DNA of 64,000 nucleotides from Charina bottae (taxonomy: Eukaryota; Chordata; Lepidosauria; Squamata; Charinaidae): assembly GCA_023362775.1 (NCBI GenBank), contig JALMGJ010000014.1, forward strand, positions 3,060,001 through 3,124,000, in the 5' to 3' direction. Within the stretch, counting starts at the first letter, position 1, and the number at the start of each line of letters is the position of its first letter. A program made the position numbers and the translations under genes. Shown piece by piece: positions 22,871-34,015 of the stretch. A model generated the notes under the pieces. It was not told the origin of the DNA. It was given only the letters and a program-made list of their open reading frames with translations, and did no database searches.

Positions 22871-23828
22871 TTGGAGCAGGGACGAAACCACCCCCCACAA
22901 GAGCCCAAATAATGGCACCCCACTCGAATTAGACTGCACCGTATCCAAAGCCAGCCAAGATCCTGAGGTGTGTGAGCTCACAAGTATCATCATTCCAGGT
23001 CCTTTCTTGGAAAGGCAAAAGGAATACGTTGAGAAATAATTTGCTGTCTTCGGAAAATCTGCTGCCTGAAACAGCCACCTCAGGGTATGACCAGCTTTGG
23101 TAGGAACTACCTGACGTTTTATCTCAATGTTTGTCCCTCCCAATTCTAGATAATTTCCAGGTTTCCCTCTTCCTCTGTAAGTGGAGGCTTGATATATATA
23201 TATATATATTTTAAATTTATACGCTGTTATTTTTCTGTACACCGAAACAATCTCAGTGAAGGCCTGTGGGACATAGCAGATATGGCTCTGGACTCAGAAT
23301 TGAAAATCATTGTGGACAAATGTCCCTGATGACAGTGGTGATCCTTTTCTTAAACTTCCTGAAGAACTCTTTCCTCCCTGCTAAGAACTTGATGGAGAAA
23401 CATCTCCTGGAAACATGGCTGTTCATTCCCTTTGTCACCACTTCCTGGAAAGTTCATTGTTTTGATGCCCTCAATTGCCCATGGTTCCTCTCCAGAGACT
23501 TCTTCAACTACTGAGAAGCCACATTTAGTGCCCCGGCAAAAGCAGGAACAGATCTTCTCCAAGAAGGAAACTATTCTCCCTACAGCAGCATTTCTATCTT
23601 TAGTTGACCTGACTTGGACTGACATGTCTTGGATTGACATTTTAGCATACAGCTTCTTTGCTCTGAATTCTGTCCTAGATCCTAATCCTTTCTCTTTCTC
23701 TTTCTGTGTTTACTTGATCTTCTATACTTCCTGCTCTGAAGAATTCCATGTGTCCATTCTTGGGCTAATGGAAGGCCTTCTCTAAACCTGTCCTTCTACT
23801 ATATGAGAGGCCTTCATAGTCTTTAGCC
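22871..23828. other. Unassigned non-coding sequence
   Basis: A short (TA)n tract near 23193-23210. Open frames on both strands show no recognisable motif. Confidence 0.35.
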
Positions 23829-23946
23829 CAGAGCTTTCCAAACTGTGTGTCGGGGCCCCTTTAGGGTGTCGCAGCACACAGTTTAGTGTGTCACAACACA
23901 ACCCGGAAGCAACGCCGCCGCTGCCGCCATTGGTGTGTCTGTGAGA
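23829..23946 (+). mobile_element. Truncated hAT-type MITE (same family as 4.3 and 30.7 kb)
   Basis: Begins 'cagagctttccaaactgtgt', identical to the right terminus at 30.9 kb read inward, and continues with gtgtcg/gtgtcac words and a 'cgccgccgctgccgccatt' segment as in the 30.7 kb copy. The other terminus is missing, so it is broken at about 23945. Confidence 0.7.
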
Positions 23947-26900
23947 CTGTGAAGTATCATAGCAAAATTCCTGTGCTCCATCTCTTTCCAGGTGAAACTG
24001 GGGAGGCAAGCCGGAAGAAGCAAGTAAGAGGAAGGAAACAGCAGCTTGAATCTCAGGAAGTTTCTGAATTGTCATTGAGACCTCCCACACATATAACAAA
24101 GTAGGAAACAGTCTGAAAATGTCCAGTGCATCCTTCAGATCTTCTCCACATAGATTGTTATAAATGTTGAAGGTGAAATGCAACATATGAGCAGATATTG
24201 GTCTAAAGATGAGGGGAACAGATCCTGGAGAGAAACTAGTCATGCCACATCAGATTCTTGGAGAGAGATTCCCTGGAAGTTGCTGGGAGCACTTAGTACC
24301 TTTTCTCTCCCCTGCCAACTCATACAGATAACCTTCCAGGGATCTCTCCCCAATTTCAACAGCTCCCCTCAAAGTGATGGGCGCTAGTAAATTATATAAC
24401 ATGGATATAGTATACATGGGAATTCAGATTTTGGGCCCCTGACCTGGCTCAGGAGTTTGAAATCTTACAAATATAAAAACTGACTCGTAGTCCTGGTTGC
24501 ATTCTTGCTTCTACCAACTAAGAATTTTCCCACCATTTCTAGATTCTGAGATTCTTTATGAAAAATCAAGGAACTGTGATGAAGTGGAATAGATGCTTAA
24601 TGTTTAACTTACACTGATGTGTTCTAGCTAAATTTAAATCCAAATTTTACGTGAAATGAAAAGTGAAATTATGTGAGTGAATGAGGGGGAATGATTTGGA
24701 GCGGGACAAAAGGAAAAACAATTCATGTGGGAAGGGAGCACTATCTTCTATTTCCTGTTTCCCTTCTTTCCTTTTATGTTAAGTTCTCGTTCATCCTTTC
24801 CAAACCAAGTATCAAATATTCTGTGGGAAGGAAGAATGGTGCAACTGTGGGTCAAACAGCTACTGTCCCATGAAAGTTTAAAACATGCAAAAAGAAAAGA
24901 AAAAATGAGGGGGGAAATGAAATGTTGACATAAAAGAAAGATAAGGAGTTCCTAGTTGTGTAAGATCCCTTACCTACAAAACAATTTTGAAGGTTGGACC
25001 TGGCATCCAAAAGGAAGTCCAGATAGTTGTTTTTCAAATTTTCCCCAATCATTAAGATGGTGAGTTGAGAGGATCTGCTTGGGCCCCATTACTAGACCAG
25101 TCAGGTAGAGCTCCATTTGTAACCCCTGATGAAAAAAGAAATTTTACTTACTCATTATGCCAAAGTCTGCTGTTTAGACTCACAGCCCTGGAAAACAAAG
25201 AAATACACAGCACATGTACTCACAATGAAAAGATTTCAGACAAGAGAGTAAGCCAATGGGTGAACACATTCAAAAGGATTAATTGATTTTCTAAAGATGA
25301 CATTGTCCAGGAATATGAAGCTCAGAAAGTCATCTTAAACAATTGGTTGAATGTAGTTTTCCCCAACTAGATGCTTCCAACTGTCTTGAAGAGCAACTGG
25401 CTAAGGATGATGGTCCAACACATCTGAAGGATGCCATATTGAGGAATCTACTTGAGGGTTGTAACCAGGCCAGAACATAGTAAAAAGCCTTTGCCTTCCT
25501 GCTCTGCTCACAGGCTTCCTAAAGGCATCAGGTTGACCCTGGTGACCTTTTGGTGTGATCTCGCAGGCGGTTTTGGCATTCTTAAGGAAGACTTTCACTT
25601 TCCCAGCAATTGGAAACAATTATGTCCACGTTTAAGGCAACCTTGTGGTTATGGGGAAGCAACTACAAAGGAGGCCTGGCAGGAAGAAGATGGATTTGGG
25701 GAAAACCAGAATTGAGTTAAAAATCAGATCACTTAGAAAAATGTCTGAACTGTTGTATGAGGTGAATATGGTTTGTGGTTTGCTACTCCTTCCTGGCTCT
25801 GCATTCCTGGGGGTGAGGGGAAAAGCAATTCACTGAGGTGATGGAGGACCTTGTTATATGGTTCGTGGATGAATCACAAGCTACGTACAGTAGGTTCTTG
25901 GGTTTCATGTCCCTTTGACTTGAATGAAATTTCAATTAAACCACATTTCTTTATGGCACTGGTCCTACATCTTTGTCCTGACCCCGTTGCCACTTGATTT
26001 AAGAGAGCACAACTGCATCCTATGACCCCCAACTTTGTTTTCACTGCCCTATAGCTTCTCCCAAGCCATGCATCAACCATCAACTGCTAAACAACAATTT
26101 GGAACACCATTTAACAACGTAAGTACATTCTACCTCTTTTACTTTTTTAAAAAAAACATCCACCTATCCCAAATTTCCCCTAACCCTGTGTCGTTTCCAC
26201 ACCATCCCACAGGTTTTCCCTTGGGACCTATTTTACCAGGAAGCATCAGTGCCTAAAGGAAAAATGTTGAGCAAAAGCATCTGGTTTGGGGTGTCTGTGA
26301 CTTCCTGCCCATTGAATTCCATATCCTAAAACTAGTCTAAGGCTGAGATATTATGTTTCCATGCCGTTCAAATGAACACAGCTCCATTCCTAAGATAACA
26401 CCCATCTTTTATTTGAGGGGGATAGCTTAGAACTCTGTGCACACTTCAGTGAACCTGTGAACAATCACTGCTTTGGCAAAGCCTTTTTCATCTTTCTCCA
26501 TACAAAAAGCATCATCATCATCATCATCATCATCATCGTGGGAGGGAGCAGGGACTGACTTTGGAGCCCTACAAGACAGAATTTCTTCTCCCTCTTCTTC
26601 CCTTTCAGACTTGCTGTTCAACAGAGACAGCCATGGACTCACTGCAACAGAGTCTTTCCTTTGTGTCAGCAGCCAGCGCCTGTCTGGACTCAGCCTGTAA
26701 AATCTAGGTCACCTGAAGGTGCGCCGGTTGGCCTTTTTTAAGAGAAACCTCCAAGCAGGACCTCGTGTCCCGGCGCTGGTTGGGAATTACTCAGAAAAAG
26801 CCTCGCTAAAGCTCACTGTCTGGGGCTCGGTTGGCGCAGCATATCCTAGTATATATTATGCTGGGGGAGGTGGTTTTGTGTGCAAGGTGGCTCAAGCGTC

Positions 26901-27238
26901 TTTCTGCCACTGGAGCAGGACAAAATAAATGGATTATTGGCAGTCAGCCAGAGTCAAAGACTGGGGGTCAGAATAAGGGTGATGCAAGCCGCTCGTGATT
27001 CTGCCTGTCTGCGGAGAAGCTGCAGAAACCAGTAGAAAATTAATTTTCCGAGAATCTCCCTTTTCAGAATAAATGTTGAAAATAAGTGTCTAGCTCGTCA
27101 AACGAGGAAGGGTTTGGGACCAGAAAATCCTGGAAGCTTGTTTGGAGAAGATGCTCAGAAATGCAAGAAGGTTAGGGGGGTGGAGACCCACTGGGAACTT
27201 ATCCCAGCATCAACTGAGGTCTGCGCCCTTATCTTTAA
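23947..27238. other. Unassigned non-coding sequence
   Basis: Mostly unassigned. A degenerate MITE-like patch is at about 25363-25436 (ccaactagatgcttcc...gtccaacacatctgaagg) and an (ATC)n tract at 26512-26536. No exon structure is recognised. Confidence 0.35.
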
Positions 27239-27576
27239 AGGTAAAGGTAAAGGTTCCCCCCGCACATTTGTGCAGTCGTGTCCGACTCTAGGGGCCGGTG
27301 CTCATCTCCATTTGTTAGCCGAAGAGCCAGCGTTGTCCGAAAACAGTTCCACGGTCATGTAGCCGGCATGACGCACGCGGAACGCTGTTACCTTCCCACC
27401 GAAGTGGTACCTATTCATCTACTTGCATTTGCATGCTTTCGAATTGCTAGGTTGGCAAGAGCTGGGGCGAGTGCGGGAGCTCACTCCGCCATGCAGGGCT
27501 AGGGATTCGAACCTCCGAACTTGCGATCTTCCGATCGACAAGCCTGGCGTCTTACCCGCTGAGCCACCATGCCCCA
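27239..27576 (-). mobile_element. Sauria SINE, full length
   Basis: Minus-strand copy. The tRNA-like head is at the right end (box A-like 'tggctcagcgggt', box B 'ggttcgaatcc'), followed by the central body and the 3' tail at the left end, with 'agtcggacacgactgcac' and ACCTTT repeats. An exact 10-bp target duplication (ttatctttaa) lies at 27229-27238 and 27577-27586. Sauria SINEs are squamate-specific, transcribed by RNA polymerase III and mobilised by Bov-B LINEs. This copy has slight divergence only. Confidence 0.93.
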
Positions 27577-27828
27577 TTATCTTTAATGGGCCCTTATCTT
27601 TAGCTGTTGATAAACAATGCATGTGGATTGAAATTATGGGAGCTGGTGGGCTCCATGTTCTTTTGGCAAAATGGACCACATACTTCTCTTCTCCCCAGTA
27701 AGAGTATAATTTTCTTTGCTTGCAAAAAGAGGGAGAGATGGAGGGAGGATGAAGGGAGGGAGGAGATAGGAGTTAACTGGGCTGCTTAGTATCTACTAAG
27801 TGACTAAGTATCTACTAAGTGACAGAGT

Positions 27829-28068
27829 GAGCTCCCGCACTAGCTCCAGCTCTTGCCAATCTAGCAATTCGAAAGCATGCAAATGCAAGTAGATGAATAG
27901 ATACCACTTCGTTGGGTAGGTAACAGCATTCCGCGTGCGTCACGCCGACCACATGACCGTGGAAGCGTCTTTGGACAACGCTGGCTCTTCGGCTAACAAA
28001 CGGAGATGAGCACCAGCCCTTAGAGTCGGACACGACTGCACAAATGTGTGTGGGGAACCTTTACCTTT
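27829..28068 (+). mobile_element. Sauria SINE, 5'-truncated
   Basis: Plus-strand copy lacking the tRNA head: it starts in the body at 'agctcccgcactagctcc' and runs to 'gtgtggggaacctttacctt'. The likely target duplication is 'tagtatctac' (27787 area) and 'tagtatatac' (28070 area). Just upstream is a tandem pair of 'agtatctactaagtgac' (27788-27822). Confidence 0.9.
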
Positions 28069-28338
28069 TTTTAGTATATACAAAGCCTCCAACCCATCCC
28101 TGAAGTTCTGAAATGCCACCACTCTATATATCACTCTCATACAGTACATAGAATAAAGGTTATAAATGATATCAACAACCTCACTTTAGAATCCTTTGTT
28201 GGATTCTAAAAATCCAACAAAATTCTTGGATTTTTTTTTTTGACACACTCCCATAAAGTTACTAATGCTCCTACAGGTATCTGATTATCTTTGTGCACAT
28301 TTTAAAATTTTAAAAAATGGTTCACTATAAGTGATATC

Positions 28339-28432
28339 ATATTCTGGAGGTGACAGACTCAACCATGGGGGAGCTGGGGATGGTGACGGCCGACAGGAAG
28401 CTCTGGCGTGGGCTGGTCCATGAAGTCACGAA
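28339..28432 (+). mobile_element. Bov-B LINE 3' fragment
   Basis: Nearly identical to the Bov-B 3' end at 48.2-48.3 kb: 'atattctggaggtgacagac', 'ggtgacggccgacaggaagc', 'gggctggtccatgaagtcac'. It stops at 'cgaagag', just before the terminal tail, so the last about 30 bp are replaced by unrelated sequence. Confidence 0.85.
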
Positions 28433-28569
28433 GAGTTTTTTACAACGTTTTGGACTAACAGATTAGGGAAACAAGAATCTTTAAAGGCCAAAGGCTAACT
28501 CTGCACCAGTCAACTTTTAATGTTCCTAATATATTTATTACCGATTTGAAAAAAAGCAAAAAACCTAGC

Positions 28570-28640
28570 CTATATGATTGCCTTTTGGGGGAGATGGGCG
28601 GTGATATAAATATAAATAATAAATAAAATAAATAAAAGTT
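28570..28640 (+). mobile_element. CR1/L2-group LINE tail
   Basis: The words 'gggggagatgggcggtgata' and 'taaatataaataataaataa' match the 3' UTR end of the 12.5 kb LINE family. Only the tail survives. Confidence 0.65.
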
Positions 28641-29201
28641 GAATCTAGGAAAAGTAAATACAGATTTAGGCTTTGAGGAAAGCAACAAGAAAGGTCACAC
28701 AGCCAGATCCCGGAACTTGTCTGACATGATCAGCATATCTCAAAATCAGTCCACAGCTCTGCTGCAGAAGTTCTGTGTGAAAGACCTGAAAACAAACGGA
28801 CCTTTAGATTTTACCAAGTTTGGAGCAGGACTTGTGGCAGTCCTGATTTCTGCTTTATTCCCTTCACTTCAGACTGAGTTGTTTGGGTTTTGATTTGGAA
28901 ATGTGCCACAGTTCCAAAATAGGGTTGATGTTTCTTGGTAGATAACAATGGTGTTGTGCAGCAGAAATCTTAGAAGAGGATTCTGCCCTATGTGAGAGAC
29001 AAAGAGGAGGCATGCTTTTTCTAAGACCATGCTATAAGCCTTTACGCTGAAAACTGTTAACCACAGGCAATTTTAAAACATCAGTTATTTCTAACATCCA
29101 TTCATCAACTCAACATCGCTGCCATGTTTGGGGTAAGCAGGATCCAGCACTTCTATAACAAGGAAGGATAAGTTCCAAGCGATAATGCTTCTAAGTAGGG
29201 T

Positions 29202-29202
<1 letters not shown>
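28641..29202. other. Unassigned non-coding sequence
   Basis: Nothing recognised. Confidence 0.35.
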
Positions 29203-29238
<36 letters not shown>

Positions 29239-29240
29239 AA
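29203..29240 (+). repeat. (CA)n microsatellite
   Basis: About 14 CA units. Confidence 0.95.
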
Positions 29241-30672
29241 GGCAGTGCAAGATCCATGCCCAGTGCACCTCATCCTCCGTCTGGCCTCTCCGAAGACATG
29301 ATAACCTTTTCTCCAAGATACAAATGACACCTAAGAGAATTGGCATGCTGAAAACCCACCGAGACCTCAGTTCAGCTGCATCAAATTTGTTCCAGAACGG
29401 GCTGCGGTTTCACTTCCTCTCACATTTGCCCACAGCAGTGACTCAGAGATCCATAGCAAAGACAGGGGGAAACTTTGCTGGAACTTTAAAGGAACAGTGG
29501 ATGCAGTTTCTCCTCCTTCCCCAACCCCCTTCCAGCTTTCACTTTCAAAGAATATGGTTTCAATCAATATCCATCATCATAAATGTTGCTAGAAGTTTTT
29601 TTTTTGGGGGGGGGTAAGAAAGATCTATTCCCATTTGATGAGCAAGCAGGGTATTTGCAAGTTGATCGGCAAGCCAAAACATGCTCTTGTTCATTCATAA
29701 CACTGAACCTTACTGCATTAAACAGTTGATTAGCATGAATGAGGTGGGTGTGGAACTTTCTTGTAAATCTCCAGAGATCTGTCAAAGCAAAGCTACTGCA
29801 ACACAACCCCTACCAAGAAGCTTGCAGCTCATAGGTGTAACTGAAATGTGCCGACTGAGGCAGTATCTGCTTATAAATGTTCAGTAGGAAAGAGCCCCCG
29901 AGTTGGAAAGATTGAGTGCTCAATTATCTACGGATGGGCCACATATTTTCTAATGAAGCCAGCGTTCCATCCAGCTGATTATTTTGGACTGCCCAGTTTG
30001 GTCCTATTTAACAGAGGTCACCATTTGCCAACAGGAAGCCACCAAACAACATTATAGCATGATCTGGATTTATTCAAGGGGACTTGGTGTGGTGAGAAGA
30101 TGGCAGCTGTGATCGGTGGCTGCCATATTCCCTCAAAGAACTGAAAAATGACATAACGGCAGCACCTTGTGTTGTTTGGAAAGCGTTTAAGGAGAAATAA
30201 TGGCAGTCACTGTTAACAGCCTCCACTTCTGCTCTCCAGATCTTATTCAGAATAACAAGGCAGTATTACAAGGTAGTGTCACTTAAACAGAGCTTCTGCT
30301 CTGTAACTATGGGAACACCACTGCAGCGTGCCAGAGGGGACACTACAACTTACACCGAAGATGGAACAAGGATTCCAACTGATCTTTTACAAATGCAGGT
30401 TGTGACTTGACTTGGCCATTTGAAATGCTCAGAGCCTGCCAGGAGCTCTCCTTAACTCAACTTGACTTCATCTGGCTCAAAACCCATTGTTTTTACAGGG
30501 GCTGCCCAGCCTTGCCAATGTTCTCTTCTGCTTAGACCTGAGAGAGAAAAGTGGGATGGAGGACAATCAAAGAGGATTCTCATTCTCCCTTGGTGAAATC
30601 CCTTCCTAGATTAGTATAGTTGTGTCAGTGAAGCCAACTCCTCCTCCTCCTCCTCCTTAAAAAGGTCTATTT
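29241..30672. other. Unassigned non-coding sequence
   Basis: A (CTC)n tract is at 30641-30657, next to the hAT insertion. Otherwise nothing recognised. Confidence 0.35.
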
Positions 30673-30943
30673 CAGGGCTTTCCAAAGTTTTCCCGCGGCG
30701 ACACACCAACCGCCGTTGGTGTGTCGCCGCGGGAAAACCTGGAAGTGCCGCCGTTGCGGCAGCACGCAAAAACCCGGAAGCGCTGCTGCCGCTTTCGGGT
30801 TTTTGCGCGCCGCCATTGGTGTGTCGCCGCGGGAAAACCCGGAAGCGCTGATGATGATCAGCGCTTCTGGGTTGTGTGGCGACACACCAGACTGTGTGTG
30901 GCGACACACTTTTGTGTCGCGACACACAGTTTGGAAAGCTCTG
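30673..30943. mobile_element. hAT-type MITE with exact 8-bp target duplication
   Basis: The termini read inward as 'cagggctttccaaa' and, from the other end, 'cagagctttccaaactgtgt'. An exact 8-bp duplication, gtctattt, lies at 30665-30672 and 30944-30951, as expected for hAT transposition. The interior is very GC-rich, made of repeated direct and inverted copies of 'gtgtgtcgccgcgggaaaac' with variants. No transposase is encoded; open frames on both strands are repeat artefacts. The element would need a hAT transposase supplied from elsewhere. Confidence 0.9.
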
Positions 30944-30951
30944 GTCTATTT

Positions 30952-33629
30952 CATTCCACAGGTCCAGCCCTGAGGATTAAATCATACACTTCCATATTCA
31001 GCCCCATATAATGTGGGTGATGAAAGTTGATCTTTTGACCTTTTCATTATTATTATACACTCAAAAGGAGCTGCTGGGGGGCGATTCTGTACAGGACAAG
31101 TGTCCAGCAATTTTCTTGTAACATGTGGCCCCCCAATAAATAAAAACATTTGCCTCCACTAGGTGACTTCCTATACCATTTCTTTCTATGGCATTATTAG
31201 GAGGTGGAATAGAGTGGGAAGGGAAAATAGGTAGTGGAAATGAATATACAACCCCTTTCCAAATGCTGCCTTTCTATTCAAATGCTGTTCTTCCCAAGGA
31301 CAGACATCTGATTGGTCTCCCCAGATTCGACGAGGAAGTTCTCAGCAAAGTATTTTTGTCACAACCATGAGAGCTTTTGAGCGGCAGACCCAAAGCACAG
31401 GCCCCATCCTCAATCCCAACAGTTTTCTTTTTCAGTGTGAACTTCTGCACACAGAGGCACACCAAGCTTCTCACGCCTAAGGTAAGGCCCACTGACCATA
31501 ATACCAGTAGCGCAGAAAGCTGTGGCAGGAGAGGATCTGAGAAACTCTTCATATTAGTCCTTTCCCCTTTCCCCCCCCATCCTGTAGGAATTACAGTGTT
31601 GGCACACAAAACTGAGCTGAGAAGCAACACTCACTGTTCCCTTTCTTGGTCCCCCAACTGGGCACAGACATTTGTCTCTAGTTGTCTCTTGCCAGCACTC
31701 ACTGCTCACTTTGGAATGTGGTCACGTTGCTCCGAAGTGAGTGCAAGACATGACTCAGGCGTCCGAGATGCGGTTGTAAAATTAAATCCATTGACAGACT
31801 GGGAGAGGGGAAAACAACCCCCTTTCTTGCCTTCTTCCTGGGTAAAAGGGGTGGAGTGAGGAGAGGCAGATGAAACATCAGTCCTCTGGCCTGATTCATT
31901 TCCTGAAGAAAAAGTGTGATATCGAGTAGCCGGGTGATTAACAGAGAAGCCATGCTTGACTCATATGGGAAGAACGTCATGAATGATTTAATGTTTGTTT
32001 TGTTTTGCTTTGTTTAAAGAAGAAAATAAGAAGCCCTCACGCCATTCGATGTTTATAAAAACAACCTGTTGCCAAAAATGTGTGGGTTGTGTTTTAAAGC
32101 CAGGGGTACGTTTTCTTTTTTCTCTTGCATGCAAAGAAAGATGATAAAAGGTAGAAGTCTGTTAAAGGGTAAATCAAGGAGAATTAGAGCAATTCTAAGG
32201 CAGAACCTGCCGAATGGGAAAAAGAAAAATAAATTTGTGGATTCACTGGAACACATTAGGGATGAAAGGTACATTATGTGTTGTTTCAGACAGCCAAGGT
32301 TAAGAGAATCATTCCTGGAAGTAGCGCTGGGCAACTGATTGCTCATTTGAGAGCTCCCCCCTCCACTTCCACTGTATCACGTTGTCTTGTATTGAACACA
32401 AACCGAAAATAATCCAAACAGTAAAATAATAAATTATAATATAAGAAGAGTATCTGTATCTGAGTGTCACTTTTTATTACATTGTGGTCCATTGAAGCCA
32501 ATGGCCCAGTAAATGGGAGCATGAAGTGACTTTACTTCAGTTCCAGTATGAAAAATTAAGATCTTTAATAGAGCAGGTCAACTTCATTGGGTGCAAAAAT
32601 TGAAGACAAAACGGCTAATCGTCTGCTCAAAGAGGAACAAACTTAAGCTACTTTGTGACAGTGCTTGCTTGGCAATGCTGGAATGCTGCCAAGAGATTGG
32701 AGTTTCCTCCATCCAAATAGATTGCTGGTCTTCTGCATTCTACAGGTGTGTCCCCAAATTGTGTTACAACCCCTGGCCCAACCCTGCCTAGCAACCAGTG
32801 TGAAAGGAGGCTTTCACAAGGATGTTCTAACTCATCCATTCCTGGCACGGATGACAGAAAAACTATTATTTGCTTCGATAAAATGATCCGAGTTTACCTT
32901 GCCAGTTTAATGACCTCAAAGAATGACTGGGTTTGAGATAACTCTAAGAAAAAAACCCAAGAGAACATGCCATTGGGGTTGCTTTCTATGCTAAAGGAAA
33001 TCTGGTAATCCCACCAACACATTCTGTTTGAAGCCTATTATGAGGGTCTACTTCTTCGTCAGGAAGCGTAGCTATGCCTAGGGCAAGCTACACCATTTCA
33101 GACAGCAGGGAGGACTTCACATCACTGAATGATTCTCCATGTCCTGGCACCATAGCATGATTTGAATAATGTCTCTTACTGTCCTCTACTTTTCTACATG
33201 GAATTTCATGGGGTAGAGCAACAGACTTGGCCTGGTACCAAAATCACTGTAGGGTACCCAGAGGGCTATTAGAAGACACTATTGCCAGGATCTTCTTGGG
33301 TGAGAAGAGAGAGGAGATGTAGCAATGACCCATTTGACAACTTGAAAGATGAACACCAGTTCTTCTGGACCTTGTTGGGTTGATTGACTCAGTGGATGCC
33401 CTGTTCTTTATCTCCTGCTTGTTGGTGCTATGGATCTTGCTCCAGCCTGGAGTCCTTTGGTTCAGCTCTCAAATGTCCTGCTCCTGCTATAACTCTGACA
33501 TGGCTCCAGGTTCTCCTACCTTGTGCATTCTTTATTCTTAGAATCATCTTTTGAATTTGAATCTGTCTCTTCATGCCACTGATAGAAGCTCCAAGACATC
33601 ACAGTATGTCTGTAATCATTCCCTGGCTA
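30952..33629. other. Unassigned non-coding sequence
   Basis: No repeat or gene is confidently recognised. The 160-codon frame at 31377-31859 overlaps an opposite-strand frame and has no motif I know. Confidence 0.35.
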
Positions 33630-34015
33630 TAGGCTGACCATACATCCTGTTTTGAATGGGACAGTCCCGTTTTTTTAGCATTTTTCAACCGTCCCGTCGT
33701 TTTGATAAAAATCTCAATTTTGTCCCGTTTTTTAAACCCAGCGGGAATGGCGCGGAAGGAGGATCCGAGCCAGAGCTGCCGATTGGAGGCAGCCCGGAAG
33801 AGGAAGCCCTTCCGCCTATCAGCGCGCGGCAAAGGAGGGTGGAGAGGCGGAGAGGAGGGCAGACCGGGGGCGGGGTTTGCAGGCGGGAGCCAATCGCACG
33901 GATCGGGGGGTGGGTACCCCTGTCTTTTTCATGAATACAGAATATTACATAAGACCCCATCCCGTTTTGCCATCCCAATGTCCCGTTTTTGTCACAAGGA
34001 AATATGGTCAACCTA
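33630..34015. mobile_element. hAT-type MITE with GC-rich core
   Basis: The ends are inverted: left 'taggctgaccatacatcctg', right (other strand) 'taggttgaccatatttcctt', followed inside by repeated 'gtcccgttttt' words. The target duplication is 8 bp with one mismatch (cctggcta at 33622, cctggctg at 34016). The core (33735-33900) is GC-rich and contains, on the minus strand, the 'gattggctcccgcctgcaaa' module also present at 59.1 and 62.8 kb. No transposase. Confidence 0.82.

Noticed and set aside
31377..31859. 160-codon open frame on the plus strand
   Set aside because: Overlaps an opposite-strand frame of similar length, with no recognisable motif; treated as chance.
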